Assembly (NCBI RefSeq): GCF_001552195.1
Contig: NZ_BCQS01000003.1
Location: forward strand, 248,001 to 312,000
DNA: 64,000 nucleotides
Origin: Actinomadura latina NBRC 106108
Lineage (GTDB): Bacteria; Actinomycetota; Actinomycetes; Streptosporangiales; Streptosporangiaceae
Direction of reading: 5' to 3'
Made by a program: the position numbers and the translations under genes. Under the pieces are notes generated by a model. It did no database searches. It saw only the letters and a list, made by a program, of their open reading frames with translations, and had not been told where the DNA came from. Positions 17,162 to 25,454 of the stretch are shown here, piece after piece; positions within the stretch are counted from its first letter, which is position 1; each line of letters begins with the position of its first letter.

Positions 17162-18072
17162 GCGCCGCGGACAACATTTCCACGATCCTCGCCAGCGGGG
17201 CCCGGCTGACGGTGCCGCTCGCGTTCGCGGCCTGCGGGGAGTACCTCGCGGAGCGGGCCGGGACGGTGAACATCTCGGTCGAGGCGATGATGCTCGGCGG
17301 CGCGTTCGGCGCGGTCGCCGGCGCGTCCGTCACGGGCAGCGCCACGACGGGGCTCGCGGCCGGGATGCTGGTCGGCCTGCTGATCGGGTTCGTGCACGGC
17401 AACCTGTCGCACCGGGCGGCCGTCAACACGTTCGTGGTCGGCCTCGTCCTCAACACGCTGGTGCTGGGGCTGACCAGCTACCTGATCGTCACGGGGTCGT
17501 TCACCGGGCACCAGGTGTGGCAGGTGAGCGTGCCGGTGCTGCGCGACATCCCGATCGTCGGGCAGGTGCTGTTCGTCGAGCGGTGGCCGGTCTACCTGCT
17601 GATCGCGGTCGTCCCGCTGACGTGGTGGCTGGTGGAGCGCAGCCGGTGGGGGCTGGAGCTGCGGGCGGTCGGCGAGGACCCGCAGGCGGCGGACGTGACC
17701 GGCATCGACGTGAACGCGCGGCGCCGGCAGGCGCTGCTGTGGTGCGGCCTGCTCGCCGGGCTCGGCGGCGCCTACCTGGCCGTCGGCGAGGTCGGCTCGT
17801 TCAGCCAGAACATGACCGCGGGCCGCGGGTTCATCGTGATCGCCGCGGTGATCTTCGGGGCGTGGCGGCTCGGCCGGACGCTGCTCGGCTGCGTGCTGTT
17901 CGGGCTGGCCGACGCGATGCGGCTGGCGCTGCCCGCACTGGGCTTCACGCTGAACTCGCAGCTGCTGATCGTGGCCCCCTACCTGCTGGCACTGGTCGCG
18001 ATGCTGGTGTTCGCGGCCAAGGACCGCGAGCCGCGCGCCCTGGGCAAGCCGTTCCAGCGGGGCCTCGCATGA
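17158..18072 (+). CDS. BMP/nucleoside-type ABC importer, permease 2
   Basis: A 304-residue BPD_transp_2 permease, the shorter partner of the preceding gene. The first loop GTVNISVEAMMLGGAF corresponds to the FNLGQEG loop of its partner, and AVGEDPQAADVTGIDV is the coupling segment. Eight to ten membrane helices are expected. With the preceding three genes it completes a classical importer. The next gene starts 58 bases on, so transcription probably continues. Confidence 0.92.
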   Translation: MSAADNISTILASGARLTVPLAFAACGEYLAERAGTVNISVEAMMLGGAFGAVAGASVTGSATTGLAAGMLVGLLIGFVHGNLSHRAAVNTFVVGLVLNTLVLGLTSYLIVTGSFTGHQVWQVSVPVLRDIPIVGQVLFVERWPVYLLIAVVPLTWWLVERSRWGLELRAVGEDPQAADVTGIDVNARRRQALLWCGLLAGLGGAYLAVGEVGSFSQNMTAGRGFIVIAAVIFGAWRLGRTLLGCVLFGLADAMRLALPALGFTLNSQLLIVAPYLLALVAMLVFAAKDREPRALGKPFQRGLA

Positions 18073-18130
18073 CCTGTAGGAGAACCCGGGCCCGGGGATT
18101 CGCGGCCCGGCCGATTTCGAGGAGGAGCAC

Positions 18131-18583
18131 GTGACCGGACTGACCGCCGCGCGGTGGACGCATGTGGCGCTGCCGACCGGAGACCTGGACAAGGCGATCG
18201 ACTTCTACACCTCGCTCACCCCGCTGGTGGTGGTCGAGCGGTTCAAGGACGCCGACGGGGAGAGCGCCTGGCTGTCCAACGACGGCCAGGTGGAGACGCC
18301 GTTCGTGCTGGTGCTGGTCTCGTTCAACAAGGACAGGGGCGGGCAGCTGGGGCTGCTGCACCCGTTCGCGCACATCGGCGTCGAGGTGCCCGAGCGCGGC
18401 GACGTGGACGCCCTGGCCGACCGCGCCCGCGAGCTGGGCTGCCTGCACTGGGAGCCGCGGCAGATGCCGGACCCGGTCGGCTACATCTGCGCGCTGAAGG
18501 ACCCGGACGGCAACGTCGTCGAGATCTCGCACGACCAGCGGGTGTTCGACACGGTGCGGGAGAAGTGGGGAGGCGGGTCCTGA
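18131..18583 (+). CDS. VOC-superfamily protein (glyoxalase/dioxygenase-like)
   Basis: A 150-residue protein; the GTG start is preceded by GGAGGAG. The two beta-alpha-beta-beta-beta modules are clear: WTHVALPTGDLDKAIDFYTS at the N terminus and FAHIGVEV then DPDGNVVEIS in the second half. His11, the His in FAHIGVEV and the Glu in VVEIS are in the metal-ligand positions of the superfamily. The reaction cannot be told from the sequence: single-module-pair VOC proteins include isomerases, lyases and small ring-cleavage dioxygenases. The downstream gene overlaps it. Confidence 0.85.
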   Translation: MTGLTAARWTHVALPTGDLDKAIDFYTSLTPLVVVERFKDADGESAWLSNDGQVETPFVLVLVSFNKDRGGQLGLLHPFAHIGVEVPERGDVDALADRARELGCLHWEPRQMPDPVGYICALKDPDGNVVEISHDQRVFDTVREKWGGGS

Positions 18584-19032
18584 CCGGCGTTCCCCGCCCG
18601 GCCGAGGAGGGGGCCGCCGCGCGGGTCGAGGAGCGCACCCGCGCGGCGGCGCTGCGCTATCTCGGCGCGCTCAACCGGCACGACGCCGACGCCGTCGCGG
18701 GCTGCGTGGCGGAGGACTTCGTCAACGAGCACACCTCCACGATGGGCCGCGGCGTCACCGGGCGCGCCGCGTACCGGCGGCGGCTGGACGGTTTCCTGGC
18801 CGACTTCGCCGACCTCCGCTACGAGCTGGAGGACCTGGTCGTCCGGGACGTGCGGGCGGTGGTGGCGTACCGGATGTCGTTCCGGCTCGTCCCGGCCGGG
18901 AACGCGCCGGTCAGGGTGCGCGGCGTGCTCCGGCTGTGGGTGGACGCCGACGGCCTGCTGGCCCGCCGGATCGACTACTGGGACGGGTCCGAGGTGACCC
19001 GCCGGCTCGACGCCGCAAGATCCCAGGTCTGA
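18565..19032 (+). CDS. SnoaL-like (NTF2-fold) protein
   Basis: The GTG start overlaps the VOC gene by 19 bases and has GGGAGAA just upstream; no ATG or GTG at a better place exists. The 155-residue product has the SnoaL/NTF2 pattern: a helix with RYLGALNRHDADAVAGCVAEDFVNEH, FLADFADLRYELEDLVV, and a strand pair ending LWVDADGLLARRIDYWDG. Members are cyclases, isomerases or hydratases with a water-filled pocket. The role in this island is unknown; the tight coupling to the VOC gene suggests sequential steps. Confidence 0.78.
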   Translation: MGRRVLTGVPRPAEEGAAARVEERTRAAALRYLGALNRHDADAVAGCVAEDFVNEHTSTMGRGVTGRAAYRRRLDGFLADFADLRYELEDLVVRDVRAVVAYRMSFRLVPAGNAPVRVRGVLRLWVDADGLLARRIDYWDGSEVTRRLDAARSQV

Positions 19033-19107
19033 CCCGCTCCGCCGTGCCGCTCGTCCCCGCGACGGGCGGCCGGCCGGGCTGCCCTTATGTGCTCCATGTT
19101 GCATTGT

Positions 19108-19157
19108 GAGATGCCATCTCTCATTGCTTGACAGAAATCCATCTCGCATCGAAAGAT
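19108..19157 (+). promoter_or_regulatory. promoter and two operator copies of the hydrolase/aldolase unit
   Basis: GAGATGCCATCTC (19108-19120) is a perfect 6+1+6 palindrome, extended to GCCATCTCTCATT on its right side. TTGACA (19128-19133), 18 bases, AAAGAT (19152-19157) form the promoter. A second half-site, TCCATCTCGCATC (19138-19150), lies between the two boxes. A GTG codon stands seven bases after the -10, so the transcript is probably leaderless. Confidence 0.65.
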
Positions 19158-19163
19158 GGCGTC

Positions 19164-19985
19164 GTGCATGTTGTGATGACGACGGCGGGCCTCGGCCGTA
19201 TCGAGAACGGCGCCGTGGCCGTCCTGGACGCGCCGTACCCCGACCCGGGCGCCGTGATCGAGGCGATCGGCTCCCTGGACGCGCTCGCCGCCGCGAAGGT
19301 CGTCCGGCGGATCCCGCTGGACGGCGGCGGACTCGGGCTGCGCGCCCCGCTCGCCCGCCCCCGCGCCCTGTGGGGCGTCGGCCTGAACTACCACTCCAAG
19401 GCCGAGCTGACCGGGCGCCCGGTGCCGGCCGAGCCCGTCCTCTACCTCGCCGCCCCCGCGTCGGTGGGCGCGCCCGGCGCGGCGGTCCGGCTGCCGGCCG
19501 AGGAGACCGCCCAGATGGACTACGAGGCCGAGATCGCCCTCGTCATCGGCCGGACACTGGACCGCGCCTCCGAAGACCGGGCGTGGTCGGCGGTCGCCGC
19601 GATCACCGCGGCCAACGACATGACCGCCCGCGACGTCATGAAGCGCACCGGAGCGCCCGTCCTGGCCAAGAGCTTCCCCGGCTTCACCCCGCTCGGCGCC
19701 TCGCTGCTCGGCCGCGACGCGATCGCCGACCCGGAGTCGATCGGCGTCCGCGGCCACGTGGGCGGCGAGCTGCGCCAGGACTCCTCCAGCGCCGACATGA
19801 TCTTCGCGATCCCCGAGCTGCTGGCCCGGATCTCCCGGTACGCCGCGCTGCGCCCCGGCGACGTCGTGCTGACCGGCACCCCGGCCGGGACGGGCCAGGA
19901 CCGCGGCGACTTCCTGCGCCCCGGCGACACCGTCCGGGTCGAGGTCGACGGCGTCCTGCCGCTGACCACCCGGATCCAGGCGTGA
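19164..19985 (+). CDS. fumarylacetoacetate hydrolase-family protein
   Basis: I favour the GTG seven bases behind the -10 box (leaderless), although an ATG four codons later is possible; neither has a Shine-Dalgarno. The product of about 273 residues has the FAH fold: ALWGVGLNYHSKAEL, the metal-binding Glu pair in MDYEAEIALVIG, TAANDMTARD and the GDVVLTGTPAGTG end motif. Family members cleave or hydrate ring-fission products (for example 2-hydroxymuconate-type or acylpyruvate compounds). That fits a step after the extradiol enzyme coded at 25455. It opens a four-gene unit. Confidence 0.9.
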   Translation: MHVVMTTAGLGRIENGAVAVLDAPYPDPGAVIEAIGSLDALAAAKVVRRIPLDGGGLGLRAPLARPRALWGVGLNYHSKAELTGRPVPAEPVLYLAAPASVGAPGAAVRLPAEETAQMDYEAEIALVIGRTLDRASEDRAWSAVAAITAANDMTARDVMKRTGAPVLAKSFPGFTPLGASLLGRDAIADPESIGVRGHVGGELRQDSSSADMIFAIPELLARISRYAALRPGDVVLTGTPAGTGQDRGDFLRPGDTVRVEVDGVLPLTTRIQA

Positions 19986-20025
19986 CCCCCTCCACCCGCA
20001 CCCTCACCCGATCGGGAGTACCTCG

Positions 20026-21180
20026 ATGACCGAACAGCAGAAACCCGTCTACGACCGCGTGCTCACCGGCGGGACGGTCATCGACCCCGCCTCGGACCTC
20101 AACGCGCGCACGGACGTCGCGATCGCCGGCGGCGCCATCGCGGCGATCGGCGACGGGCTGGCCGCCGACGCCGCCGAGGTCACCGACTGCACCGGCCGGT
20201 GGGTGCTGCCCGGCCTGGTCGAGGGGCACACCCACATCTTCCAGCACGTCTCCATGGTCGGCGCGCCCGCCGAGGAGGCGCACCTGCGGCGCGGCGTCGT
20301 CGCCGCCGCCGACGCCGGCACCGCCGGGGCGTCCACGTTCGCGGCGTTCCGCAAGCTCGTCGTCGAGCCGACGCCGATGCGGATCGTGAACTTCCTGAAC
20401 GTGTCGGTGCTCGGCCTCATCGACTTCCGGTTCGGCGAGCTGATGAACCCGGACACGCTCGTCCCGGACGACGCGCTCGCGACCGCCGCCGAGAACCCCG
20501 ACGTGGTGCGCGGCTTCAAGATCCGCCTGTCGGAGGACGTCGTCGGCGACAACTGGCAGATGCTGCTGAAGAAGTCGCTCGACGTCGCCGAGCAGGCCGG
20601 GCTGCCGCTCATGGTGCACATCGGCGAGACGGCCGAGCCGCTGCCGGCCGTCCTCGACCATCTGCGCCCCGGCGACATCGTCGCGCACTGCTACACCGGC
20701 AAGCCGCACGGCATCCTGGACGGCGACGAGGTGCAGCCCGCGGTGGCGGAGGCCCGGGAGCGCGGCGTGCTGTTCGACTCGGCGCACGGCAAGAGCAACC
20801 TCAGCTTCGAGGTGGCCCGCCGCGCGATCGCCAAGGGCTTCTACCCCGACGTCCTCAGCTCCGACACGAGCGCCCGCAACTGGCGCGGCCCGGTCTTCGA
20901 CCTGCTGACCAGCATGTCGAAGCTGGTCGGGCTGGGCGTCCCGCTGACCGAGGCCGTCGCCCGCGCGACCGTGCGCCCCGCGCGGGTCCTCGGGCTGGAC
21001 GCCGAGGGCTACGGGCGGCTGGAACCCGGCGGCCCCGCGCACGTGACCGTGGTCGAGGAGACCGAGGAGGTCGTGCTCCCGGACGCGGCGGGCAACACGA
21101 TGACCGCGCCCCGGCTGGAGCCGGTCCTCGTCCTGCACGGCGGGAAGCCCGTCGAGACCGTCCCGTGGCGCGGCCGATGA
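20026..21180 (+). CDS. amidohydrolase-superfamily metal hydrolase with carbamylated Lys
   Basis: A 384-residue enzyme with GGAG ahead of the ATG. The ligand set is His68 and His70 (EGHTHIF), Lys165 (GFKIRLSE, the probable carbamylated bridge), His198 (MVHIGE), His221 (AHCYTGK) and Asp280 (SSDTS), which is the binuclear dihydroorotase/deacetylase pattern. It differs from the first amidohydrolase of the island, which has a mononuclear set. Likely reaction: hydrolysis of an amide, lactone or cyclic imide. It is followed by an aldolase gene with ATGA overlap. Confidence 0.88.
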   Translation: MTEQQKPVYDRVLTGGTVIDPASDLNARTDVAIAGGAIAAIGDGLAADAAEVTDCTGRWVLPGLVEGHTHIFQHVSMVGAPAEEAHLRRGVVAAADAGTAGASTFAAFRKLVVEPTPMRIVNFLNVSVLGLIDFRFGELMNPDTLVPDDALATAAENPDVVRGFKIRLSEDVVGDNWQMLLKKSLDVAEQAGLPLMVHIGETAEPLPAVLDHLRPGDIVAHCYTGKPHGILDGDEVQPAVAEARERGVLFDSAHGKSNLSFEVARRAIAKGFYPDVLSSDTSARNWRGPVFDLLTSMSKLVGLGVPLTEAVARATVRPARVLGLDAEGYGRLEPGGPAHVTVVEETEEVVLPDAAGNTMTAPRLEPVLVLHGGKPVETVPWRGR

Positions 21181-21962
21181 CCACTGCGCTCAGGGCTCGG
21201 CTGCGGGCGGCGCTGGCGGGCGGAACCCGTGTGCACGGGACGTTCGTCAAGCTGCCCGCGCCGGACGTGGTGGAGCTGTGCGCGCTCGCGGGCTTCGATT
21301 TCGTGGTCGTCGACCTGGAGCACTCCGCGCTGACGGAGGCCGACGCGATCGGCCTCGTCCGGCACGCGGAGCGCTGCGGGCTGCCGGCGCTCGTCCGGAT
21401 CCCCGAGGTGGACGGGCCGCTGATCTGCCGCCTGCTGGAGAACGGCGCCGCCGGGTTCCAGCTGTCGATGCTCAGCGGGCCCGAGCAGGCCTGGGCGCTG
21501 GTCCAGGCGACCCGGTTCGCGCCGGACGGCGACCGGTCGGTCAGCCTGGCCAACCGGGCCGCCGGGTTCGGGCGGCCCGGGGCCGGCGGCCTGGCGGCGC
21601 TCCTGGCCGCCGAGCGGGCCGATCCGCCGCTGCTCGCCGGGCAGATCGAGACGCCCTGGTGGCGGGACGGCGGCACGGCCTGGGACGAGGTGGTCGGCGA
21701 CCTCGACGTGGTCTTCGTCGGCGGCACCGACCTGGCGGTGAGCCTGGGCGCCGAGCCGGGCGGCGCGGAGCTGCGCGCGGCCGTCGCCGAGATCGAGGAC
21801 GCCGCCCGGCGGCACGGGATCGCGTTCGGCGGCTGGGCCCCGTCCCCGGCCGCCGCGCCGGCGCACGGGCTGGCCGCCGCGCGCTACCTGGTGACGGGCT
21901 CTGACCTGCAGATACTGGCCGCCGGACTGGACGCGGCGGCCGGCGAGGGAGGCAACGGATGA
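21177..21962 (+). CDS. HpcH/HpaI-type class II aldolase
   Basis: A 261-residue TIM-barrel aldolase. FDFVVVDLEHS (His49), ALVRIPEVD (Arg74), GQIETP (metal Glu near 150) and FVGGTDLAVSLG match the 4-hydroxy-2-oxo-acid aldolase family, which splits such acids into pyruvate and an aldehyde. This is the expected last step of a meta-cleavage pathway. It overlaps both neighbours by ATGA, so the amidohydrolase, aldolase and cupin are translationally coupled. Confidence 0.9.
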   Translation: MTTALRARLRAALAGGTRVHGTFVKLPAPDVVELCALAGFDFVVVDLEHSALTEADAIGLVRHAERCGLPALVRIPEVDGPLICRLLENGAAGFQLSMLSGPEQAWALVQATRFAPDGDRSVSLANRAAGFGRPGAGGLAALLAAERADPPLLAGQIETPWWRDGGTAWDEVVGDLDVVFVGGTDLAVSLGAEPGGAELRAAVAEIEDAARRHGIAFGGWAPSPAAAPAHGLAAARYLVTGSDLQILAAGLDAAAGEGGNG

Positions 21963-22348
21963 CCGAGAATGGCCGCAACGCCAAGCTCTACAACCGGGTG
22001 ATCGGCTGGGCCGACATGCCGGAGAGCGAGCTGCGCAAGGGGGTGCGGCGCCGGGTCTACTCCACCGACGAGGTGATGGTCGCCCACCACACCCTGGACG
22101 TGGGCATGGACCTCAACCCGCACAGCCACGACGACTTCGACCAGCTCGTCTACATCGCCTCAGGGCGCTGCAACTACTACGTGGAGGGCGTCCCGCACGA
22201 GATGACGGCCGGGACGTTCCTGCTGGTGCCGAGGGGCGCCGAGCACTACATCGAGCCGCTGGAAGAGCCGTGCGTCAACATCGACATCTTCGTGCCGCCG
22301 CGCGCCGACTTCGCCGCGTCCCTGGCCTACCTGGACGAGCTGCCCTGA
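21959..22348 (+). CDS. cupin-domain protein
   Basis: A 129-residue single cupin. PHSHDDFDQLVYIASG gives the first metal motif (His, His, Glu/Asp) and GTFLLVPRGAEHYIEP the second, with its His. It could be a small dioxygenase, an isomerase or a binding protein; the sequence does not decide. As the last gene of the hydrolase/amidohydrolase/aldolase unit, coupled by ATGA, it probably acts on the same pathway. Confidence 0.85.
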   Translation: MTENGRNAKLYNRVIGWADMPESELRKGVRRRVYSTDEVMVAHHTLDVGMDLNPHSHDDFDQLVYIASGRCNYYVEGVPHEMTAGTFLLVPRGAEHYIEPLEEPCVNIDIFVPPRADFAASLAYLDELP

Positions 22349-22422
22349 CCGCGCGCGCCCAGACCGAGCGCACCCGGGCCGCGCGCACCCGGGCCGGGAC
22401 CCGCCCGGCCGGGGGCGGCGGC

Positions 22423-23214
22423 TCAGCCGGTCGCCTCGGCCGGCGGGGCGCCGTTGTTGCCGAGCCGCTGCGACAGGTCCCGGGTGATCTCCAGCAGCGC
22501 CTCGGCCATCGGCGAGTCCGCCTGGCGCGGGACGTCGACGGAGGTGCCGACGATCGCCATCGTGGCGATGATGGCGTCGCCCTCGAAGACGGGCGCGGCG
22601 ATGGTGTGCAGGCCGTTCTCGGACGGGGAGTTCACCGACAGCCCGTGCCGGCGGATCCAGTCGACGTCCTCGCGCAGCTCCGGCGTGCGCCGCAGCAGCT
22701 TGGCGAGCGCCGGCACCTGCTCGGGCGGCAGGTAGGCGCAGAACACCCGGCCCTGCGCGGAGGTGGCGAGGTCGAGCCGCGACCCGACCCGGACGCTGAT
22801 CCGGATCAGGTGGTCGGTGTTGTCGGCCGACCGCACGACGGTCGGGGACTCGCCGTCCCAGATGCTCAGCACGACGGTCTGCCCGGCGGTCTGGACGAGC
22901 CGGTCCATGTACGGCTCGGCGGCGGTCACGATCGGCAGCGCGGCGCGCGCGGCGGCGGCGAGCGTGAGCACCTGCGGGCCGAGCGAGTACAGCGCCGTGC
23001 GGTCGTCGTAGCGCAGCAGGTTGGCCGCCCGGAGCGCCTTGGTGTAGCGGTGCGCGGTCGCCTTGCTGGCGCCGAGCCGGGCGGTGATCTCGTTCAGGCT
23101 CAGATGCGGCCGGCTCACCGTGAAGGAGTCCAGGATCAGCGCCGCGCGCTGCACCGTCTGGATGGACGGGGAACCCTCGGCCGTGTCTCGTGCGGTCCTC
23201 ATCGTCGTTGCCAT
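22423..23214 (-). CDS. IclR-family transcriptional regulator
   Basis: A 263-residue regulator; the ATG giving MATTMRTARDTAEG is the best start, and the longer open frame upstream is non-coding regulatory DNA. Residues 14-75 are the winged helix-turn-helix (SIQTVQRAALILDSF, SLNEITARLGASKATAHRYTKAL); the C-terminal ligand domain shows LGPQVLTLAAAARA, TSAQGRVFCAYLP and AIATMAIVGTS-type IclR segments. It is divergent from the Rieske oxygenase gene, and its regulatory region and four other promoters in the island share operator-like sites. It is the most likely regulator of the island, with a pathway compound as effector. Confidence 0.9.
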   Translation of the reverse strand: MATTMRTARDTAEGSPSIQTVQRAALILDSFTVSRPHLSLNEITARLGASKATAHRYTKALRAANLLRYDDRTALYSLGPQVLTLAAAARAALPIVTAAEPYMDRLVQTAGQTVVLSIWDGESPTVVRSADNTDHLIRISVRVGSRLDLATSAQGRVFCAYLPPEQVPALAKLLRRTPELREDVDWIRRHGLSVNSPSENGLHTIAAPVFEGDAIIATMAIVGTSVDVPRQADSPMAEALLEITRDLSQRLGNNGAPPAEATG

Positions 23215-23285
23215 CCGTCTCTCGCTTCCGCCTCGGCCGCCGCCCGCGCACCGTCCGGGACGGCGGGCCGCGGGCCGAATGACAC

Positions 23286-23298
23286 GCCATCTCATCAT
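23286..23298 (+). promoter_or_regulatory. operator-like site in the IclR leader
   Basis: GCCATCTCATCAT, preceded by GACAC, matches the island consensus GCCATCTCgCATT in its first eight bases. It lies 72 bases upstream of the IclR start codon. Confidence 0.45.
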
Positions 23299-23393
23299 GA
23301 GCCGGACCGCGGCGGCAGGCCATCCGGGAGACCGGTTCGTCCGCCTTGCGCGGTGGCCGCGGCGGGTGCGCGATGGCGGAGACTGTACTCCGC

Positions 23394-23445
23394 GCCATCT
23401 CTTATTGCGAGACGCAATCATGCTAACTGGGATGTGGCACGTCAA
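23394..23445 (-). promoter_or_regulatory. IclR promoter with operator copies
   Basis: On the minus strand TTGACG (complement of 23440-23445), 18 bases, ATGATT (complement of 23416-23421). The perfect inverted repeat ATTGCG-AGA-CGCAAT (23404-23418) covers the -10 end and expected start, and GCCATCTCTTATT (23394-23406) adjoins it. This predicts self-repression. The leader to the IclR ATG would be about 195 bases. Confidence 0.55.
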
Positions 23446-23474
23446 TCCCCGAGCGGATTCCGGTCTCGTGACCC

Positions 23475-23536
23475 TTGACACGGTGCTCCGGACTGAGCCA
23501 ACGTTGTACTCACGATGCGAGACAGCATCTCGTATA
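23475..23536 (+). promoter_or_regulatory. promoter and operator of the Rieske oxygenase unit
   Basis: TTGACA (23475-23480), 18 bases, CAACGT (23499-23504). The operator GAGACAGCATCTC (23519-23531) follows 15 bases after the -10; with its flanks GATGCGAGAC and GCATCTCGTAT it has both half-sites of the island motif. The whole divergent region 23215-23570 contains no gene. Confidence 0.6.
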
Positions 23537-23570
23537 TTCGAATGAACCTGCGTGGAGGGGGTGGCGCCCG

Positions 23571-24929
23571 ATGCCAGAGCCGAACGGCGGGGGGCTTCCG
23601 GGGCGGCTGGTCGTCGAGGACTGGGACGCGCTGACTTTCCGCGTCAACCGGACGGCCTACCGCTCGGCGGAGGTCTTCCAGGCGGAACGCGACCGGATCT
23701 GGGCGCGGAGCTGGCTCTACCTCGGCCACGAGACCGAGGTCGCGGAGCCCAACGCCTTCAAGACCCGGACGCTCGGCGGCCGGCCGCTCATCTTCTGCCG
23801 CGACTCCGGCGGCACGGTGCACGCGTTCCTCAACGCCTGCCCGCACCGCGGCACGATCCTGTGCCGGGAGCGCGAGGGCTCCAGCAAGCTCTTCCAGTGC
23901 TTCTACCACGCCTGGACGTTCCGCAATAACGGCGACGTCGCGGCCATCCCCGGCAAGGAGGCCTACGAGGCCGCCGGCGAGGGCTTCCTCGACTCGATGC
24001 GGCTCCGCGCCGTCCCCCGGCTGGAGATCCACGAGGGGTTCGTGTTCGTCGCGTTCGACCCCGGCGTCCCGCCGCTCCTCGACTTCCTCGGCGACGCCGC
24101 CGACTACATGACGATGATCTCCGAGCAGCACTCCGGCGGCATGGAAGTGCTGCCCGGCACCCAGTACTACGGCGTGCGCGGCAACTGGAAGCTCGGCGTC
24201 GAGAACGCCATGGACGGCTACCACTTCTCGCCCACGCACAACACGTTCGTCGGCTACCTGCGGGAGACGGGCTTCGCCGTCACCGACGACGACCAGTACG
24301 CCTACAACCTCGGCAACGGGCACGGCCTCCTCGTCCTCACCGGGCACGGCGGCCGGATCAGCATGCTGTGGGAGCCGCGCTTCGGCGCGGACGAGAAGGT
24401 CCGCACCGCCGAGCACCGCGCCGAGATGGACCGCCGGCTCGGCCCCGACCGGGCCCGCTACGTCGCCGACGAGAGCCACATCCTGTTCGTCTGGCCGAAC
24501 CTCCTGCTCTTCGACCTCGAAGGGCTGTCGATCCGGCAACTCGAACCGGTCGCGGCCGACCGGACCGACGTGCGCGCCTGGCAGTTCGCGCCGCGCGGCG
24601 AGGACGCCGACACCCGCGCGCTGCGGATGAAGACCATGGTCAGCTTCGTCGGGCCGGGCGGCCTCGCCACCCCCGACGACATCGAGGCGTACGAGGCGGT
24701 GCAGCGCGGCATCGAGGCGACCGCCGCCGAGGCCCGCCCCGAGTACGACTTCAGCGACATGTCGCGCGGCATGATCGACGAGGTCAAGGGCGTCCAGGGC
24801 CGGTCCATCGACGAGGGCGCGATGCGCGGCTTCTGGCGGCACTGGGTGGACGCGCTGGGCGTCGACGGCGGCCTGGACGTCAGCGGGCCGCGCCCCGAAC
24901 GCTTCCTTGAGGGGAGGAACGTCCGATGA
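23571..24929 (+). CDS. aromatic-ring-hydroxylating dioxygenase, large (alpha) subunit
   Basis: A 452-residue Rieske oxygenase with GGAGGGG ten bases before the ATG. Rieske ligands are Cys90-His92 (CPHRG) and Cys110-His113 (CFYHAW); the catalytic iron site is NAMDGYHFSPTHNTF, with His218 and His223 and the bridging Asp215. The beta subunit overlaps its end. The fold class resembles benzoate/cumate-type oxygenases that act on aromatic acids, but substrate cannot be assigned. No ferredoxin or separate reductase gene is nearby; the only matching reductase domain in the island is fused to the P450. Confidence 0.93.
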   Translation: MPEPNGGGLPGRLVVEDWDALTFRVNRTAYRSAEVFQAERDRIWARSWLYLGHETEVAEPNAFKTRTLGGRPLIFCRDSGGTVHAFLNACPHRGTILCREREGSSKLFQCFYHAWTFRNNGDVAAIPGKEAYEAAGEGFLDSMRLRAVPRLEIHEGFVFVAFDPGVPPLLDFLGDAADYMTMISEQHSGGMEVLPGTQYYGVRGNWKLGVENAMDGYHFSPTHNTFVGYLRETGFAVTDDDQYAYNLGNGHGLLVLTGHGGRISMLWEPRFGADEKVRTAEHRAEMDRRLGPDRARYVADESHILFVWPNLLLFDLEGLSIRQLEPVAADRTDVRAWQFAPRGEDADTRALRMKTMVSFVGPGGLATPDDIEAYEAVQRGIEATAAEARPEYDFSDMSRGMIDEVKGVQGRSIDEGAMRGFWRHWVDALGVDGGLDVSGPRPERFLEGRNVR

Positions 24930-25444
24930 CCGCCCCGGCCACCACCGGGCTCGTCGGCGGGCGCGAGATCACCCGCGCCGACGTGGAGGACTTCCTCTAC
25001 GCCGAGGCCGACATCCTGGACGCCTGGAAGTACGACGACTGGCTCGCCCTGTTCGAGCCGGGCGCCCGGTTCGAGGTCCCGGCCACCGACTGGACCGGCA
25101 CCTCGCTGCACGCGTCCGGGTCGTTCGTCACCGACGACTGGGACCTGCTGCGCGCGCGCGTCAAGCGGCTCAAGTCGCGCAAGGCGCACGCGGAGAACCC
25201 GCCGTCCCGCACGCACCGGATGATCTCCAACGTCCGGCTGCACGAGCACGACGAGCCCGGTCTGCTGCGGGTGACGGCCGCGTTCATCGTCCACCGGGCC
25301 CGGGACGGCGAGTTCGACGCCTACGTCGGGCGCTACGACCACCTGCTGGTGACCGGCGGCGACGCCCTGCGCTTCCGGCGGCGCCGCGCGATCCTGGGCC
25401 ACGAGCACCTGCCCGCGGGCAGCCGGCTGAGCTTCATCCTCTGA
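24926..25444 (+). CDS. aromatic-ring-hydroxylating dioxygenase, small (beta) subunit
   Basis: A 172-residue NTF2-fold subunit, coupled to the alpha gene by ATGA. Family features are the N-terminal helix VEDFLYAEADILDAWKYDDW, the RVKRLKSRKAHAENPPSRTH segment and strands VRLHEHDEPGLLRVTAAFIV and GDALRFRRRRAIL. It has a structural role in the alpha3beta3 complex and no metal of its own. Confidence 0.92.
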   Translation: MTAPATTGLVGGREITRADVEDFLYAEADILDAWKYDDWLALFEPGARFEVPATDWTGTSLHASGSFVTDDWDLLRARVKRLKSRKAHAENPPSRTHRMISNVRLHEHDEPGLLRVTAAFIVHRARDGEFDAYVGRYDHLLVTGGDALRFRRRRAILGHEHLPAGSRLSFIL

Positions 25445-25454
25445 GGGAATCCCG

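Noticed and set aside
22349..22422. Terminator between the cupin and IclR genes
   Set aside because: Only GC-rich direct repeats (CGCACCCGGGCCG twice) were found; no stable stem with a proper loop could be set.
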